From Bacillota bacterium (GTDB taxonomy: Bacteria; Bacillota; Clostridia; Lachnospirales; Lachnospiraceae), in contig JAEWIZ010000027.1 of NCBI GenBank assembly GCA_023386815.1, forward strand, positions 100,182 through 164,181: a stretch of 64,000 nt of DNA, given 5' to 3'. This document shows positions 9,207 to 17,557 of the stretch, piece by piece. Position 1 is the first letter of the stretch; every line of letters starts with the position of its first letter. The notes beneath the pieces were generated by a model, which worked only from the letters and a program-made list of their open reading frames with translations, was not told where the DNA came from and did not search any database. Position numbers and translations under genes: made by a program.

Positions 9207-10085
9207 TTAATTATTTAGAAAAATATGATTGAATAAAGGTATCACCGGATTCATATTCTTCTTTTTCCGAACCATAATGGTATCTGTGTCCATCAGCTTT
9301 ATCTGCTCTAATATTTTTATAGAGGGATTCAAGGTCAAATAATTCATGGTGTTTACAATACCCACACCAAGCCCAGCCTCCACACAGAGCATCACGGTCT
9401 CAAGAGAGGGAACATATCTGACCTTTGGATAGAAGCCTCTCTTTTTGCAATCAGCTATGAGCATCTTACTTCCTGCATAGGAATCCCTTTCATTGATTAG
9501 GTTAAAATCCTCATCCTTTAGATCTTCCCAGTCATCAACTTCCTTTTTGCTCAAGGGATGCTTCATTGACACTGCAAAAACACTGCTGCTGGTTGCTATC
9601 TTCTCAATATAGTACTTTTCCCTATCATCAATATCAAATCCGAGGGTTATTCCAATATCCAAGGTTCCATCCCCCAGCCTATTTCGAATTCCTGAGAAGG
9701 AATCCCGGTATAGGAAGATAGAGATATTGGGATGCTTTTCTGAAAATGCCGCATAGGCATCGGAAAACTTTTCTCCTACCATCTGTCCTTGTAAAATACC
9801 AATATGCAGCTCACCCACATTCCCCTCGTTGGCGGACTTAGCTTTTTGAATTACCTTATAATAATTGTCCTCAAACCCCTGCAATTCCTTATACAATACT
9901 ACTCCGGCCGGTGTCAGCGATATCTTCTTCCCATTTCTCAGAAACAAAATCATGTTTAACTCTTCTTCAATTGCATGCAACTGCTTACTTAATGCCGGCT
10001 GAGATATATACAACTTTTGTGCTGCTTCTGTAAAGTTGAGACATTTTGCTGCCACTAAAAAATATCGAATCTGTGTCGTATTCAT
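9207..10085 (-). CDS. LysR-family transcriptional regulator
   Basis: A 292-residue LysR-type regulator. The N-terminal helix-turn-helix is textbook (MNTTQIRYFLVAAKCLNFTEAAQ, then YISQPALSKQLHAIEEEL), followed by a substrate-binding domain from about residue 90 with GTLDIGITLG and GLGVGIVN motifs. An in-frame ATG 12 bases upstream is possible, but GGGAG five bases before this ATG supports the shorter form. The gene is upstream of and co-oriented with the URO-D methyltransferase gene, which it may regulate. The effector is not predictable. Confidence 0.9.
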   Translation of the reverse strand: MNTTQIRYFLVAAKCLNFTEAAQKLYISQPALSKQLHAIEEELNMILFLRNGKKISLTPAGVVLYKELQGFEDNYYKVIQKAKSANEGNVGELHIGILQGQMVGEKFSDAYAAFSEKHPNISIFLYRDSFSGIRNRLGDGTLDIGITLGFDIDDREKYYIEKIATSSSVFAVSMKHPLSKKEVDDWEDLKDEDFNLINERDSYAGSKMLIADCKKRGFYPKVRYVPSLETVMLCVEAGLGVGIVNTMNYLTLNPSIKILEQIKLMDTDTIMVRKKKNMNPVIPLFNHIFLNN

Positions 10086-10308
10086 CCTGACTCCCATCCC
10101 TAATTAGATTCTTTTGTACCGTATAATATAATAAGGCCATTATATCTGCTTTAGAAATGTATGTAAATACGGCAGTTCAATTCTAAAAATACCGATACAA
10201 AAAACATGCATCCTTAATGGTCTGGTACGCTTTTTCTATCGTATCTATACATATTCTTTCATTGAGAATAATAGAATGTACTAACTATACATATCTTTGG
10301 AGGGGATT

Positions 10309-11274
10309 ATGAAAAAGCTTCTTATAAAAACGATTTTAGTTAGCATTGTTGTTCTTCTGCTTCCTTTTTTACTTACACTGGCATTTTCAAAACAATCATC
10401 AACAACCACCGGTTCCTTTAAAGCAGAGAACTTTAATATATATTATGAAGTGAACGGAACGAAGACTGATCTTTCTTTTGACGAATATCTGCTGGGTGTT
10501 ATCGCCGCAAATATTCCTGCAAGCTATCAGATGGAGACTTTAAAGGCACAGGCCGTAATTGCACGAACCTATGCTCTGTATAATATCTCTACGCTATCGA
10601 AAGAAAACTCAGGGCAAACTGATTTTTCTACCTCAGAGCTTGGTCTTTCCTATATTGGTTTGGACGCCCTCAAAGATCTATGGGATGATGAGAATTATAC
10701 TTACTATTTTTCTAAGTTAGAGAACGCTGTTTATGCTACGGACAATGAGGTTATTGTGTATGATAACGACCTGATACTTCCGGTATTCTTTGATACCGGC
10801 TCCGGATTCACGAGAAATGCCTCCGAAGCCTGGGGTGTGGATATTCCCTACCTAACGAGTGTGGCAAGTAAGCAGGATGTTACCTCTACAAACTATCTCT
10901 CTATTAAAGAGTATGCAACAAATGATCTGATCGATCTCCTTGGAAAATACTATACTGATTTAGATATAACGGTGGATAATTTCTTTGATGAAGTCAATAT
11001 CTCTTTACGGGATAGCTCAGGGTATGTATTAAAAATAAACCTTGGCGACCTCACTATCTCTGGTGAGGAATTTGCCAAGGTTCTTGGGTTATCATCCAAT
11101 CATTTCTACATAGAAGAATATGGTGATCATGTTCGTATCGTCTGCAATGGTGATGGCCATGGTGTAGGCTTAAGTCAGTACGGCGCAAATGTCATGGCAG
11201 AGGATGGTTCCTCCTATGAAGATATTTTAGAATATTATTATACCGGGGTCACCTTTGCTCGGTTATCCTCTTAA
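10309..11274 (+). CDS. spoIID: Stage II sporulation protein D (SpoIID/LytB amidase-enhancer family)
   Basis: A 321-residue membrane-anchored lytic transglycosylase. One N-terminal membrane segment (about 4-26) precedes the SpoIID domain; the block IPASYQMETLKAQAVIARTYA contains the catalytic Glu, and GDGHGVGLSQYGANVMA is the family C-terminal signature. In sporulation SpoIID cleaves peptidoglycan for engulfment together with SpoIIM and SpoIIP. An upstream TTG is in frame, but GGAGGGG directly before this ATG decides the start. It ends exactly where the convergent nucleosidase gene ends, with no room for a terminator. A sigma-E promoter is expected; I see only a weak CATATT-like match. Confidence 0.88.
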   Translation: MKKLLIKTILVSIVVLLLPFLLTLAFSKQSSTTTGSFKAENFNIYYEVNGTKTDLSFDEYLLGVIAANIPASYQMETLKAQAVIARTYALYNISTLSKENSGQTDFSTSELGLSYIGLDALKDLWDDENYTYYFSKLENAVYATDNEVIVYDNDLILPVFFDTGSGFTRNASEAWGVDIPYLTSVASKQDVTSTNYLSIKEYATNDLIDLLGKYYTDLDITVDNFFDEVNISLRDSSGYVLKINLGDLTISGEEFAKVLGLSSNHFYIEEYGDHVRIVCNGDGHGVGLSQYGANVMAEDGSSYEDILEYYYTGVTFARLSS

Positions 11275-11973
11275 TTATAGCCTTTTTAACAAGCCATTAA
11301 TTAATGTAACTGTGTTTTTAATTGCAATATGTTCAAATTCCGAGTAGGCCATCTCTGCACTTTGGTCTGCTTTATCAGAAATCGCACGTATTATCAGGAA
11401 GGGAATCTTGTTTAGAAATGCTGCCTGTGCAATTGCGGCTCCTTCCATCTCAGTACAATAGCCGTTAAAGTTCTCTACCAGCCATGCCTTCTTACTGCTA
11501 TCTGAGATAAACTGATCTCCGCTTACAATTCGTCCTGTATGAACCCCCACCTCAGGAATAGCCTCTTCACATACCGCTCTTGCAAGAGCAATAAGCTTCT
11601 GGTCTGCCTGAAAAATGGAATACTCCATTCTTGGAATGACGCCAATATCATAGCCAAAGCCTGTTGCGTCCATATCATGCTGTTGTGTATCAGTTGAAAG
11701 AACAATATCTGCTATATCAATTTCATTTCTTAGAGAGCCTGCTACACCTGTATTTATCACTGCATCCACGTGATATAAATCCGCTAAAATCTGAGTACAG
11801 ATTGCTGCATTTACTTTACCAATACCACTACGGACAATAACTACTTCTTTTCCTTGCAATTTACCTTCATAAAAATCCATTGCAGCAACAGTGCAGACCT
11901 TTACCTCCTGCATCTGTTCTTTTATAATATGAACCTCTTCATCCATTGCTCCGATGATTCCGATTTTATTCAT
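11275..11973 (-). CDS. mtnN: 5'-methylthioadenosine/S-adenosylhomocysteine nucleosidase
   Basis: A 232-residue nucleosidase that hydrolyses the glycosidic bond of methylthioadenosine and S-adenosylhomocysteine, feeding methionine salvage and removing a methyltransferase inhibitor. The N terminus MNKIGIIGAMDEEV, the VVIVRSGIGKVNAA block, the VINTGVAGSL motif and the C-terminal EMEGAAIAQAAF with catalytic IRAISDKAD are all present. The start is the ATG with AGGAGGATTAAA; a longer frame upstream lacks a ribosome site. Its stop codon abuts the stop of spoIID on the other strand. Confidence 0.95.
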   Translation of the reverse strand: MNKIGIIGAMDEEVHIIKEQMQEVKVCTVAAMDFYEGKLQGKEVVIVRSGIGKVNAAICTQILADLYHVDAVINTGVAGSLRNEIDIADIVLSTDTQQHDMDATGFGYDIGVIPRMEYSIFQADQKLIALARAVCEEAIPEVGVHTGRIVSGDQFISDSSKKAWLVENFNGYCTEMEGAAIAQAAFLNKIPFLIIRAISDKADQSAEMAYSEFEHIAIKNTVTLINGLLKRL

Positions 11974-12255
11974 TTTAATCCTCCTAAAGTCATTGGGTTT
12001 TGCTATTATTTTATCGTACCTTTGTTGAAAATACAAATACATTGTGCCCTTTCTTAAGATTCCGTCACATATTTTTCATTTTTTTCTGAAAATATATAAT
12101 TGCAAAAGTAGGATAGGTGAGATACAATAAATTCGGTTATACCTACCCACCTTTTGTAGTTCGTGCTACAATCATTGATAATCTATTAAATTTTCTCTCA
12201 TCCGTGGAAGTAGGTTCCATTATAATTGATACATAAGGAAAGAAAGGGATTTCAT

Positions 12256-12507
12256 ATGACATATAAAACTAAGGGAGTGTGCAGCCGCTCATTGGATTTT
12301 GAAATTGACGAAAGTACAAATACTGTAACCGCATTACATTTTAACGGTGGATGCGATGGTAATGCAGGCGGAATCTCCCGGCTGGTTGTCGGTATGAAGG
12401 TTGATGAAGTGATTCAAAAGCTGGAGGGTATTACCTGTGGCTTCAAGTCTACCTCCTGCCCGGATCAATTAGCGAAAGCGTTAAAAGACTGGAGGAATAA
12501 TGCATGA
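12256..12507 (+). CDS. TSCPD-domain protein (TIGR03905-like)
   Basis: An 83-residue small protein with the TSCPD motif (FKSTSCPDQLAKAL) and the upstream SRLVVGMKVDEVIQKL block. Cys residues at KGVCSRS, GGCDGN, ITCGF and TSCPD suggest metal or redox chemistry, as in the C-terminal domain of B12-dependent ribonucleotide reductases, where TSCPD was named. The standalone function is unknown. The start is the ATG after AAAGGGATTTCAT; an upstream in-frame TTG is less likely. It overlaps the MurG homologue by ATGA, so they are co-translated. Confidence 0.82.
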   Translation: MTYKTKGVCSRSLDFEIDESTNTVTALHFNGGCDGNAGGISRLVVGMKVDEVIQKLEGITCGFKSTSCPDQLAKALKDWRNNA

Positions 12508-13568
12508 AACGGATTGTTTTAACCGGAGGTGGAACTGCCGGGCATGTAACGCCCTGTATTGCTTTGCTTCCAGAATTACAAAAGCAAGGTTTTGACATAC
12601 AATACATCGGTTCCTATGATGGAATTGAGCGAAAGCTAATTGAAGCTTACAACATACCCTACCATGGAATATCCTCTGGTAAATTGAGAAGATACTTTGA
12701 TCCAAAAAACTTTTCCGATCCCTTTAAAGTAATAAAGGGTTATTTTGAAGCCAGCAAGCAACTAAAAAAACTGAAGCCGGATATTATATTTTCCAAAGGC
12801 GGCTTTGTAACAGTTCCCGTTGTATATGCTGCTAAAAAACACAAAATTCCGGTAATTATCCATGAATCCGATATGACTCCGGGTCTTGCGAATAAATTAG
12901 CACTTCCCCATGCAACAAAGGTGTGCGCTAATTTCCCTGAGACCGTAAAATATCTTCCGGACAATAAAGCTGTTTTAACCGGAACACCGATTCGTAAGGA
13001 GCTCTTCTCCGGCAATCGGATCAAAGGTCTTGATTTTTGTAAATTGACTGCCAATAAGCCTGTCATTCTAATTATTGGTGGAAGTACAGGTTCGAAAGCC
13101 ATTAATGAAGTTGTTCGTAACCTATTACCAACCATACTGCGTGATTATCAAGTAATCCATTTATGTGGTAAAGGTAATCTAGATGAGAAGCTCAAACACT
13201 TTGAAGGCTATGTTCAATTTGAGTACATTAAGGATGAGTTAAGTGATTTATTCGCTGCAGCTGATTTAGTCATTTCCAGAGCAGGTGCTAATGCCATCTG
13301 TGAGATACTTGCACTTCGCAAACCGAATATTTTAATTCCTCTTTCTGCTGCTGCCAGCCGTGGTGATCAAATCCTGAATGCTGACTCTTTCGAACGCCAG
13401 GGTTACTCTTATGTATTAAAAGAGGAGAATATGAGTGTCTCCACTCTTATGGAAGCAATTAAGACGGTTATGGAGAATAAGCAGGTCTATGTGAATGCTA
13501 TGAGTCAAAGTAAGTTAAATAATTCGATAGCAACAATCGTTAGTTTGATTAAAGAACATATGAAATAA
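12504..13568 (+). CDS. murG: MurG-family UDP-GlcNAc:undecaprenyl-PP-MurNAc-pentapeptide GlcNAc transferase
   Basis: A 354-residue GT28 glycosyltransferase that would convert lipid I to lipid II at the inner face of the membrane. N-terminal GGGTAGHVTPCIAL is the G-loop binding the lipid diphosphate; FSKGGFVTVPV and GGSTGSKAIN match G-loops 2 and 3; ISRAGANAICEIL holds the nucleotide-binding Glu. The usual HEQN is HESD here, typical of the second MurG clade in many Firmicutes. It is outside any division and cell-wall cluster, so a canonical murG may exist elsewhere. It overlaps the TSCPD gene by 4 bases. Confidence 0.85.
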   Translation: MKRIVLTGGGTAGHVTPCIALLPELQKQGFDIQYIGSYDGIERKLIEAYNIPYHGISSGKLRRYFDPKNFSDPFKVIKGYFEASKQLKKLKPDIIFSKGGFVTVPVVYAAKKHKIPVIIHESDMTPGLANKLALPHATKVCANFPETVKYLPDNKAVLTGTPIRKELFSGNRIKGLDFCKLTANKPVILIIGGSTGSKAINEVVRNLLPTILRDYQVIHLCGKGNLDEKLKHFEGYVQFEYIKDELSDLFAAADLVISRAGANAICEILALRKPNILIPLSAAASRGDQILNADSFERQGYSYVLKEENMSVSTLMEAIKTVMENKQVYVNAMSQSKLNNSIATIVSLIKEHMK

Positions 13569-13635
13569 TTCTTACATTTATATGCCTCCAACAGTTTTGT
13601 CCGGTATAATATATTGCTGGATGGCTGAAATTAAA

Positions 13636-13712
13636 AAAGGACTATGAAATATCTCGCACATTTTGTGTCTTTCAGACACTGTGGGAAATAATTCATAGTT
13701 CTTTTTGTTTTT
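13636..13712. terminator. Long bidirectional hairpin between murG and HIT gene
   Basis: Two arms of about 22 nt (AGGACTATGAAATATCTCGC... against its near-complement ending in CATAGTTCT) enclose an inner GTGTCT/AGACAC hairpin. A-rich and T-rich flanks (AAAAA before, CTTTTTGTTTTTT after) make it a terminator for the two convergent genes. The stem is longer than a normal terminator. Confidence 0.75.
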
Positions 13713-13715
13713 TCA

Positions 13716-14129
13716 TTATAATCTTGCTGCCAAAGAAGCTGCAAAAGACGCTGCTTCCCCATCCTCATATGTTCCGGGAGCCCAGCCTAAGCTCAGCTGA
13801 TCATTGTCATACCTTGGAATCAGGTGTATATGGAAATGGAAGACCGTCTGCCCTGATGCCTTGCCGTTATTTTGTACCAGATTAATTCCATCACAATTTA
13901 ATTCTTCCTTTAATGCCTTCGCCAGCTTACGAGCAATTAATAATGCGCTTGCCGCACTCTCATCATCCAAATCTAAGAGATTCTCGCAGTGTCTCTTTGA
14001 TAACATAATCATATGTCCCTTCGCAGCCGGCGATATGTCCATAATTACCCTGAAATTCTTATCTTCATATACGGTTGCTGAAGGAATCTCTCCAGCAATT
14101 ATCCTGCAAAAAATACAGTTATCCTGCAT
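13716..14129 (-). CDS. HIT-family nucleotide hydrolase
   Basis: A 137-residue histidine-triad protein. CIFCRII at the N terminus gives the zinc-type CxxC, and HFHIHLIPR is the HxHxH catalytic triad. Members hydrolyse adenosine phosphoramidates, dinucleoside polyphosphates or similar; this one resembles Hit of Bacillus. Two adjacent ATG codons exist (14132 and 14129); the second has six bases to GGAGG and is preferred. It stands alone and converges with murG across a terminator. Confidence 0.92.
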   Translation of the reverse strand: MQDNCIFCRIIAGEIPSATVYEDKNFRVIMDISPAAKGHMIMLSKRHCENLLDLDDESAASALLIARKLAKALKEELNCDGINLVQNNGKASGQTVFHFHIHLIPRYDNDQLSLGWAPGTYEDGEAASFAASLAARL

Positions 14130-14250
14130 CATACACCTCCGTTATTTATTTCTTTATAATCTTTATATTAATTTTATTATAACATAGCATTTTTAACTTG
14201 TATAAATTACCAAATTTTGATAAAATATGTTTGTTTCCAAATATTGAGAT

Positions 14251-14309
14251 TTCGACATCCATGAGTTTTATGCCAACCATTTAAAAGGGGGTAACAATGT
14301 ATTCGACAA
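14251..14309. promoter_or_regulatory. Two Spo0A-box-like sites around the kinase start
   Basis: TTCGACAT (14251-14258) and TTCGACAA (14302-14309) are the reverse complements of ATGTCGAA and TTGTCGAA, the latter the exact Spo0A box consensus. They bracket the start codon of the orphan kinase gene at 14297. Binding there is inferred. Confidence 0.45.
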
Positions 14310-15049
14310 TTAATAATGACACATTAGCCTATATACTGAAATCAAACCCAGAGATGGAGGCCGTTATTAACTCCATTATAGCTGATCATAAAAAATCCAC
14401 TTCCATGTTAGTACATGAGCTGCGTAATCCTTTAACCTTAATAAATAGTACCCTGCAGTATATGGAATTAAAACATCCGGAAGCCAAGGAATTTAAATAT
14501 TGGGATCAGTTGCAGGATTTAATCCATGACATGGAGCGAATCATGGCTGATGCTTCTCTCTTAAATACTTATAATATTATAAACAAAGAGGATACCAACC
14601 TAATTACCTTAATAGAAAGCCTGGTAAATGGATTTATGCCACAAGCCCTCACGAAAGAGTTGGAGCTTTCCTTTCGCTTTGATCCGGCAGAGGAAGAGTA
14701 TTTTACCTCCTACCCCTGTGATAGTGTAAAGCTAAAGCAAGTTCTTACCAATATTGTTAAGAATGCCTTTGAAGCAACTCCATCATATGGCTTTATAAAT
14801 ATAACACTTGCATTCCTGCCAGGAAACTCATTTTCACCGGATAAAATCTCTATCGAAGTTAGTAACAGCGGCCACCCTATTCCTGATGACTTACTAGAAA
14901 CCATCTTTACTCCATTTATTACCTATAAAAATGGTGGTACCGGAATTGGATTAGCCCTTGCCAAAAAAGTAGTTGATATGCATTACGGAAGTATCCATGT
15001 TGAGTCTAATCAACATAAAACCTCCTTTATTATCCATCTCCCACTATAG
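14297..15049 (+). CDS. Soluble orphan sensor histidine kinase
   Basis: A 250-residue cytoplasmic kinase without membrane segments or recognisable sensor domain. After about 30 residues, the HisKA region has LVHELRNPLTLI with the phospho-acceptor His; the HATPase has KQVLTNIVKNAFEAT (N-box), EVSNSGHPI and GGTGIGLALAKKVVDMHYG (G-boxes). AAGGGGG precedes the ATG. No response regulator gene is adjacent. Orphan kinases of spore-formers commonly phosphorylate Spo0F or Spo0A, and Spo0A-box-like sequences flank its start, so a sporulation or stationary-phase role is a fair hypothesis. Confidence 0.88.
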   Translation: MYSTINNDTLAYILKSNPEMEAVINSIIADHKKSTSMLVHELRNPLTLINSTLQYMELKHPEAKEFKYWDQLQDLIHDMERIMADASLLNTYNIINKEDTNLITLIESLVNGFMPQALTKELELSFRFDPAEEEYFTSYPCDSVKLKQVLTNIVKNAFEATPSYGFINITLAFLPGNSFSPDKISIEVSNSGHPIPDDLLETIFTPFITYKNGGTGIGLALAKKVVDMHYGSIHVESNQHKTSFIIHLPL

Positions 15050-15060
15050 TAATACAACTT

Positions 15061-15081
15061 ATCAGAAATTAGTTTTCTGAT
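15061..15081 (+). terminator. Weak stem-loop after the kinase gene
   Basis: ATCAGAAA-TTAGT-TTTCTGAT forms an 8-bp stem 12 bp after the stop codon. It lacks a long T-run and is A/T-rich, so terminator strength is doubtful. Confidence 0.4.
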
Positions 15082-15114
15082 CCAAGCGCTGAATTTTGCG
15101 GCGTACACTTTGAT

Positions 15115-15222
15115 TATAGGAACATGTTCATGTTCCTATAAATATGAGCCAGAGAAGATTTATCCTACTCTAGGCTATAAGTGTCATAAATTTATGAATC
15201 AGAACATCGTTCTGTTCCTATA
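15115..15222. repeat. Palindrome plus a near-duplicate, about 22 bp each, 60 bp apart
   Basis: A perfect 12-bp inverted repeat with 2-nt centre (TATAGGAACATG / CATGTTCCTATA, 15115-15140) is followed at 15202-15222 by a related copy (GAACAT..GTTC..TGTTCCTATA). The second copy also forms CAGAAC/GTTCTG and runs into the last codons of the flavoprotein gene. Nothing coding lies between the two copies. Function unknown. Confidence 0.6.
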
Positions 15223-16219
15223 GAATATTAAATTGGAATACCTGATCAAAGGTGCGTAGGGTTTTAAAATTACCCTTTGCTGTTAATTCACCGGACATAA
15301 AGGCACCTTGAAAGGTAAGCCGTCCCAGCATAAGCTTATTCATAACCGCATGCGTCGTCTTTGCAAGGACATCAGCGTCCGGCTTCTCTCCATAATAGCA
15401 TTTTAACCGCTTGCCATGGATTTCAACTACTATCGTTTTCTTCACATCCGTTATTTGGATTGCGTAGGAAGCTTCAAAATCATCGAGAGGGTGGAAATTA
15501 TCTTTCAGGTTTTTGAGAAATTCCTGACTTCCCTCTCCTTCATTATTATTTTCCAGCATATCCTTAAAGAGTTGAGTCAGTTCTTCAATATCTTCCTTCT
15601 GCTTCTTCACATAGGTATCATCCGAAACATATACCGATAACTGTTCACTCTCTTGAGGTGTCAGTACAATGGAACTGCTGTTTAATACACTGTGCTTAAT
15701 AGCAGCATAACTGGTTGGAAGCATCTTTTTTTTCTGATATACCATACGGTAAAACTCTTCTGCTTTTTTTTCGATTAGTGCAGTGTAATCCGTATTTGTT
15801 TCAAACTCTACATGATCTTCGACATAGGCACATAGGCCACTTAAAGGAATACCACCGAGCAATTCCCAACCCTTAATCAGCGTAAGCTCTGCATCTCGCT
15901 CTCCATAGGTACTTGCCATAACAACCGGAAGCATGTATAGTTTACTTAGCCTGTCCTTATCAGCATAAAGCCAACAAGCATCCAAAAACTGCTGCATTAA
16001 ACCACCAATACCCATCCACTCCACGGTCGTTGCCAAGATGATACCATCTGCATCCTTTAGAGTCTTTGGAAGCATCAATATTGCATTCTTTTCCTCATAG
16101 AGATTATATCTGGTTACTTGAACCCGAAGCTCTTCCAATACAGTCGTCAACCTACTCATTACATAAAGCGTAGGATCCTCAATTAATCCTCTTCCACCAT
16201 AATAGATATTAATTTTCAT
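15218..16219 (-). CDS. Flavodoxin-like NAD(P)H/FMN reductase fused to an SCP2-type domain
   Basis: A 333-residue two-domain protein. Residues 1-180 resemble flavodoxin-fold FMN reductases (MKINIYYGGRGL, the DADGIILATTVEWMGIGGLMQQFLDACW loop and VVMASTYGERDAE). A linker of about 60 residues leads to a C-terminal SCP2/sterol-carrier-like domain (about 245-333, with AVMNKLMLGRLTFQGAFMSGELTAKGN). The fusion suggests reduction of a hydrophobic or quinone-like ligand held by the SCP2 pocket; this is inference. AGGAGG precedes the ATG. It is convergent with the orphan kinase and has no clear operon partner. Confidence 0.72.
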   Translation of the reverse strand: MKINIYYGGRGLIEDPTLYVMSRLTTVLEELRVQVTRYNLYEEKNAILMLPKTLKDADGIILATTVEWMGIGGLMQQFLDACWLYADKDRLSKLYMLPVVMASTYGERDAELTLIKGWELLGGIPLSGLCAYVEDHVEFETNTDYTALIEKKAEEFYRMVYQKKKMLPTSYAAIKHSVLNSSSIVLTPQESEQLSVYVSDDTYVKKQKEDIEELTQLFKDMLENNNEGEGSQEFLKNLKDNFHPLDDFEASYAIQITDVKKTIVVEIHGKRLKCYYGEKPDADVLAKTTHAVMNKLMLGRLTFQGAFMSGELTAKGNFKTLRTFDQVFQFNIL

Positions 16220-16354
16220 GTATTATCCTCTCCTCCTGCGGTTCAGTATCTTAATTATACCAAAATGGCTATTACCTTTTTCCTTTATTTCTCAAAACCT
16301 ACCAAAGTAGGGCTAACTCCATATGATATATTTTATTAAAAAATAGTATTTGCT

Positions 16355-17539
16355 CTATTTGTTGATTTCACTCGCAGTTCTTCTTTGTTTGCGATATAGA
16401 AGAATCGATAATATCACACCTCCAAGAAACCCGCCAACATGAGCCGCTTGGTCAATCTGCGAATTTACTACTCCACCATAAAGGCTTAGTATGACAAAAA
16501 GAATCATTTGAGTAGAGCTAATCTCTTTTAATCGTCCTTTATTAATCACAACAATCCATAAAACTGCACCCACCACACCAAAGATTGCGCCTGAGGCACC
16601 TATAGAATACGTGGTGTTGCCAGTGGCTGCCAGTGCATATTCTTTCCACATATTATAACTGATGGAGGCAATGCCCGCAAGAATTCCTGTACCAAAGTAA
16701 AGAAACAAATATTTAATTTTTCCGATTGCTCGCTCCAGATTACCACCCACGAAAAGTAATACCAGCATATTATTAAACAGATGACTCCAATCCGCGTGCA
16801 GAAACATTGAAGTGATAATTCTATAGTATTCCTGATTCTCTTTAATCAAATACCAGGATAAGGCACCCTTTTCAACCACTGAATCGGCTCCTGAAAGAAA
16901 GATAGTAAAATGGGTAAGTAGATATACCAAAACATTGATAGCTATAAGCACCATAGTAGCAGGCATCTGCTTAAAACGACTCATCTGAGTTGAATACGGA
17001 GCTGTCTGTTGTTTATAGTATCGTCCTGTGTTATCCCCTGGATAATTGGTATAAGGACTACCATTTGAATCCTCTCCTGTAGTATAATACCCTTCATTGG
17101 TTTCTTGGCTTCTATCTCTCATACTATCTTGGTATGATTCTTCTGTCAGCACCTGCTCAATTAAGCTTTGAATTGATGAGAATTTATTTGACTGAGTCTC
17201 ATAGATAATCAACCTGTAATTTCTCATATCGACAATCCAATGGCTATCCGTTGAGGAATTTGTAGCTAAAGGCTTTACCTCATCTGCATTTGCAGTCAGG
17301 ATTAGACTCAGAAGCTTAAGTCTCCCGGGATAGCTCTGTCCGAAACTGGTTTTAATCTGATTCAATACATGCTGATACTGATCCAGCGTCAGTTCCTTAC
17401 CACTGGTAGCTCTGATAACAGATATAAGCATCATATCTGTTTCCTCCACACGATAGAACAAATAGATTCCCTGTGCATTGGAATCCATTCTCTGATATCC
17501 GTGATTTATAAATCTGCTACTTAATCTGTCTTCTATCAA
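16355..17539 (-). CDS. Rhomboid-family intramembrane serine protease
   Basis: A 394-residue protein with a cytoplasmic N-terminal region of about 190 residues, then six membrane segments. The catalytic Ser is in SIGASGAIFGVVG (GxSG) and the His in AAHVGGFLGGV; LFNNMLVLLFVGGNLE and the HADWSHLFNN motif complete the rhomboid signature. It cleaves single-pass membrane substrates; none can be named. The likely start is TTG with AAAGGATG upstream; an internal ATG at codon 18 is an alternative. It begins 18 bp after glpK on the same strand and may be co-transcribed with it. Confidence 0.88.
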   Translation of the reverse strand: MIEDRLSSRFINHGYQRMDSNAQGIYLFYRVEETDMMLISVIRATSGKELTLDQYQHVLNQIKTSFGQSYPGRLKLLSLILTANADEVKPLATNSSTDSHWIVDMRNYRLIIYETQSNKFSSIQSLIEQVLTEESYQDSMRDRSQETNEGYYTTGEDSNGSPYTNYPGDNTGRYYKQQTAPYSTQMSRFKQMPATMVLIAINVLVYLLTHFTIFLSGADSVVEKGALSWYLIKENQEYYRIITSMFLHADWSHLFNNMLVLLFVGGNLERAIGKIKYLFLYFGTGILAGIASISYNMWKEYALAATGNTTYSIGASGAIFGVVGAVLWIVVINKGRLKEISSTQMILFVILSLYGGVVNSQIDQAAHVGGFLGGVILSILLYRKQRRTASEINK

Positions 17540-17557
17540 TGTTATATCATCCTTTAT

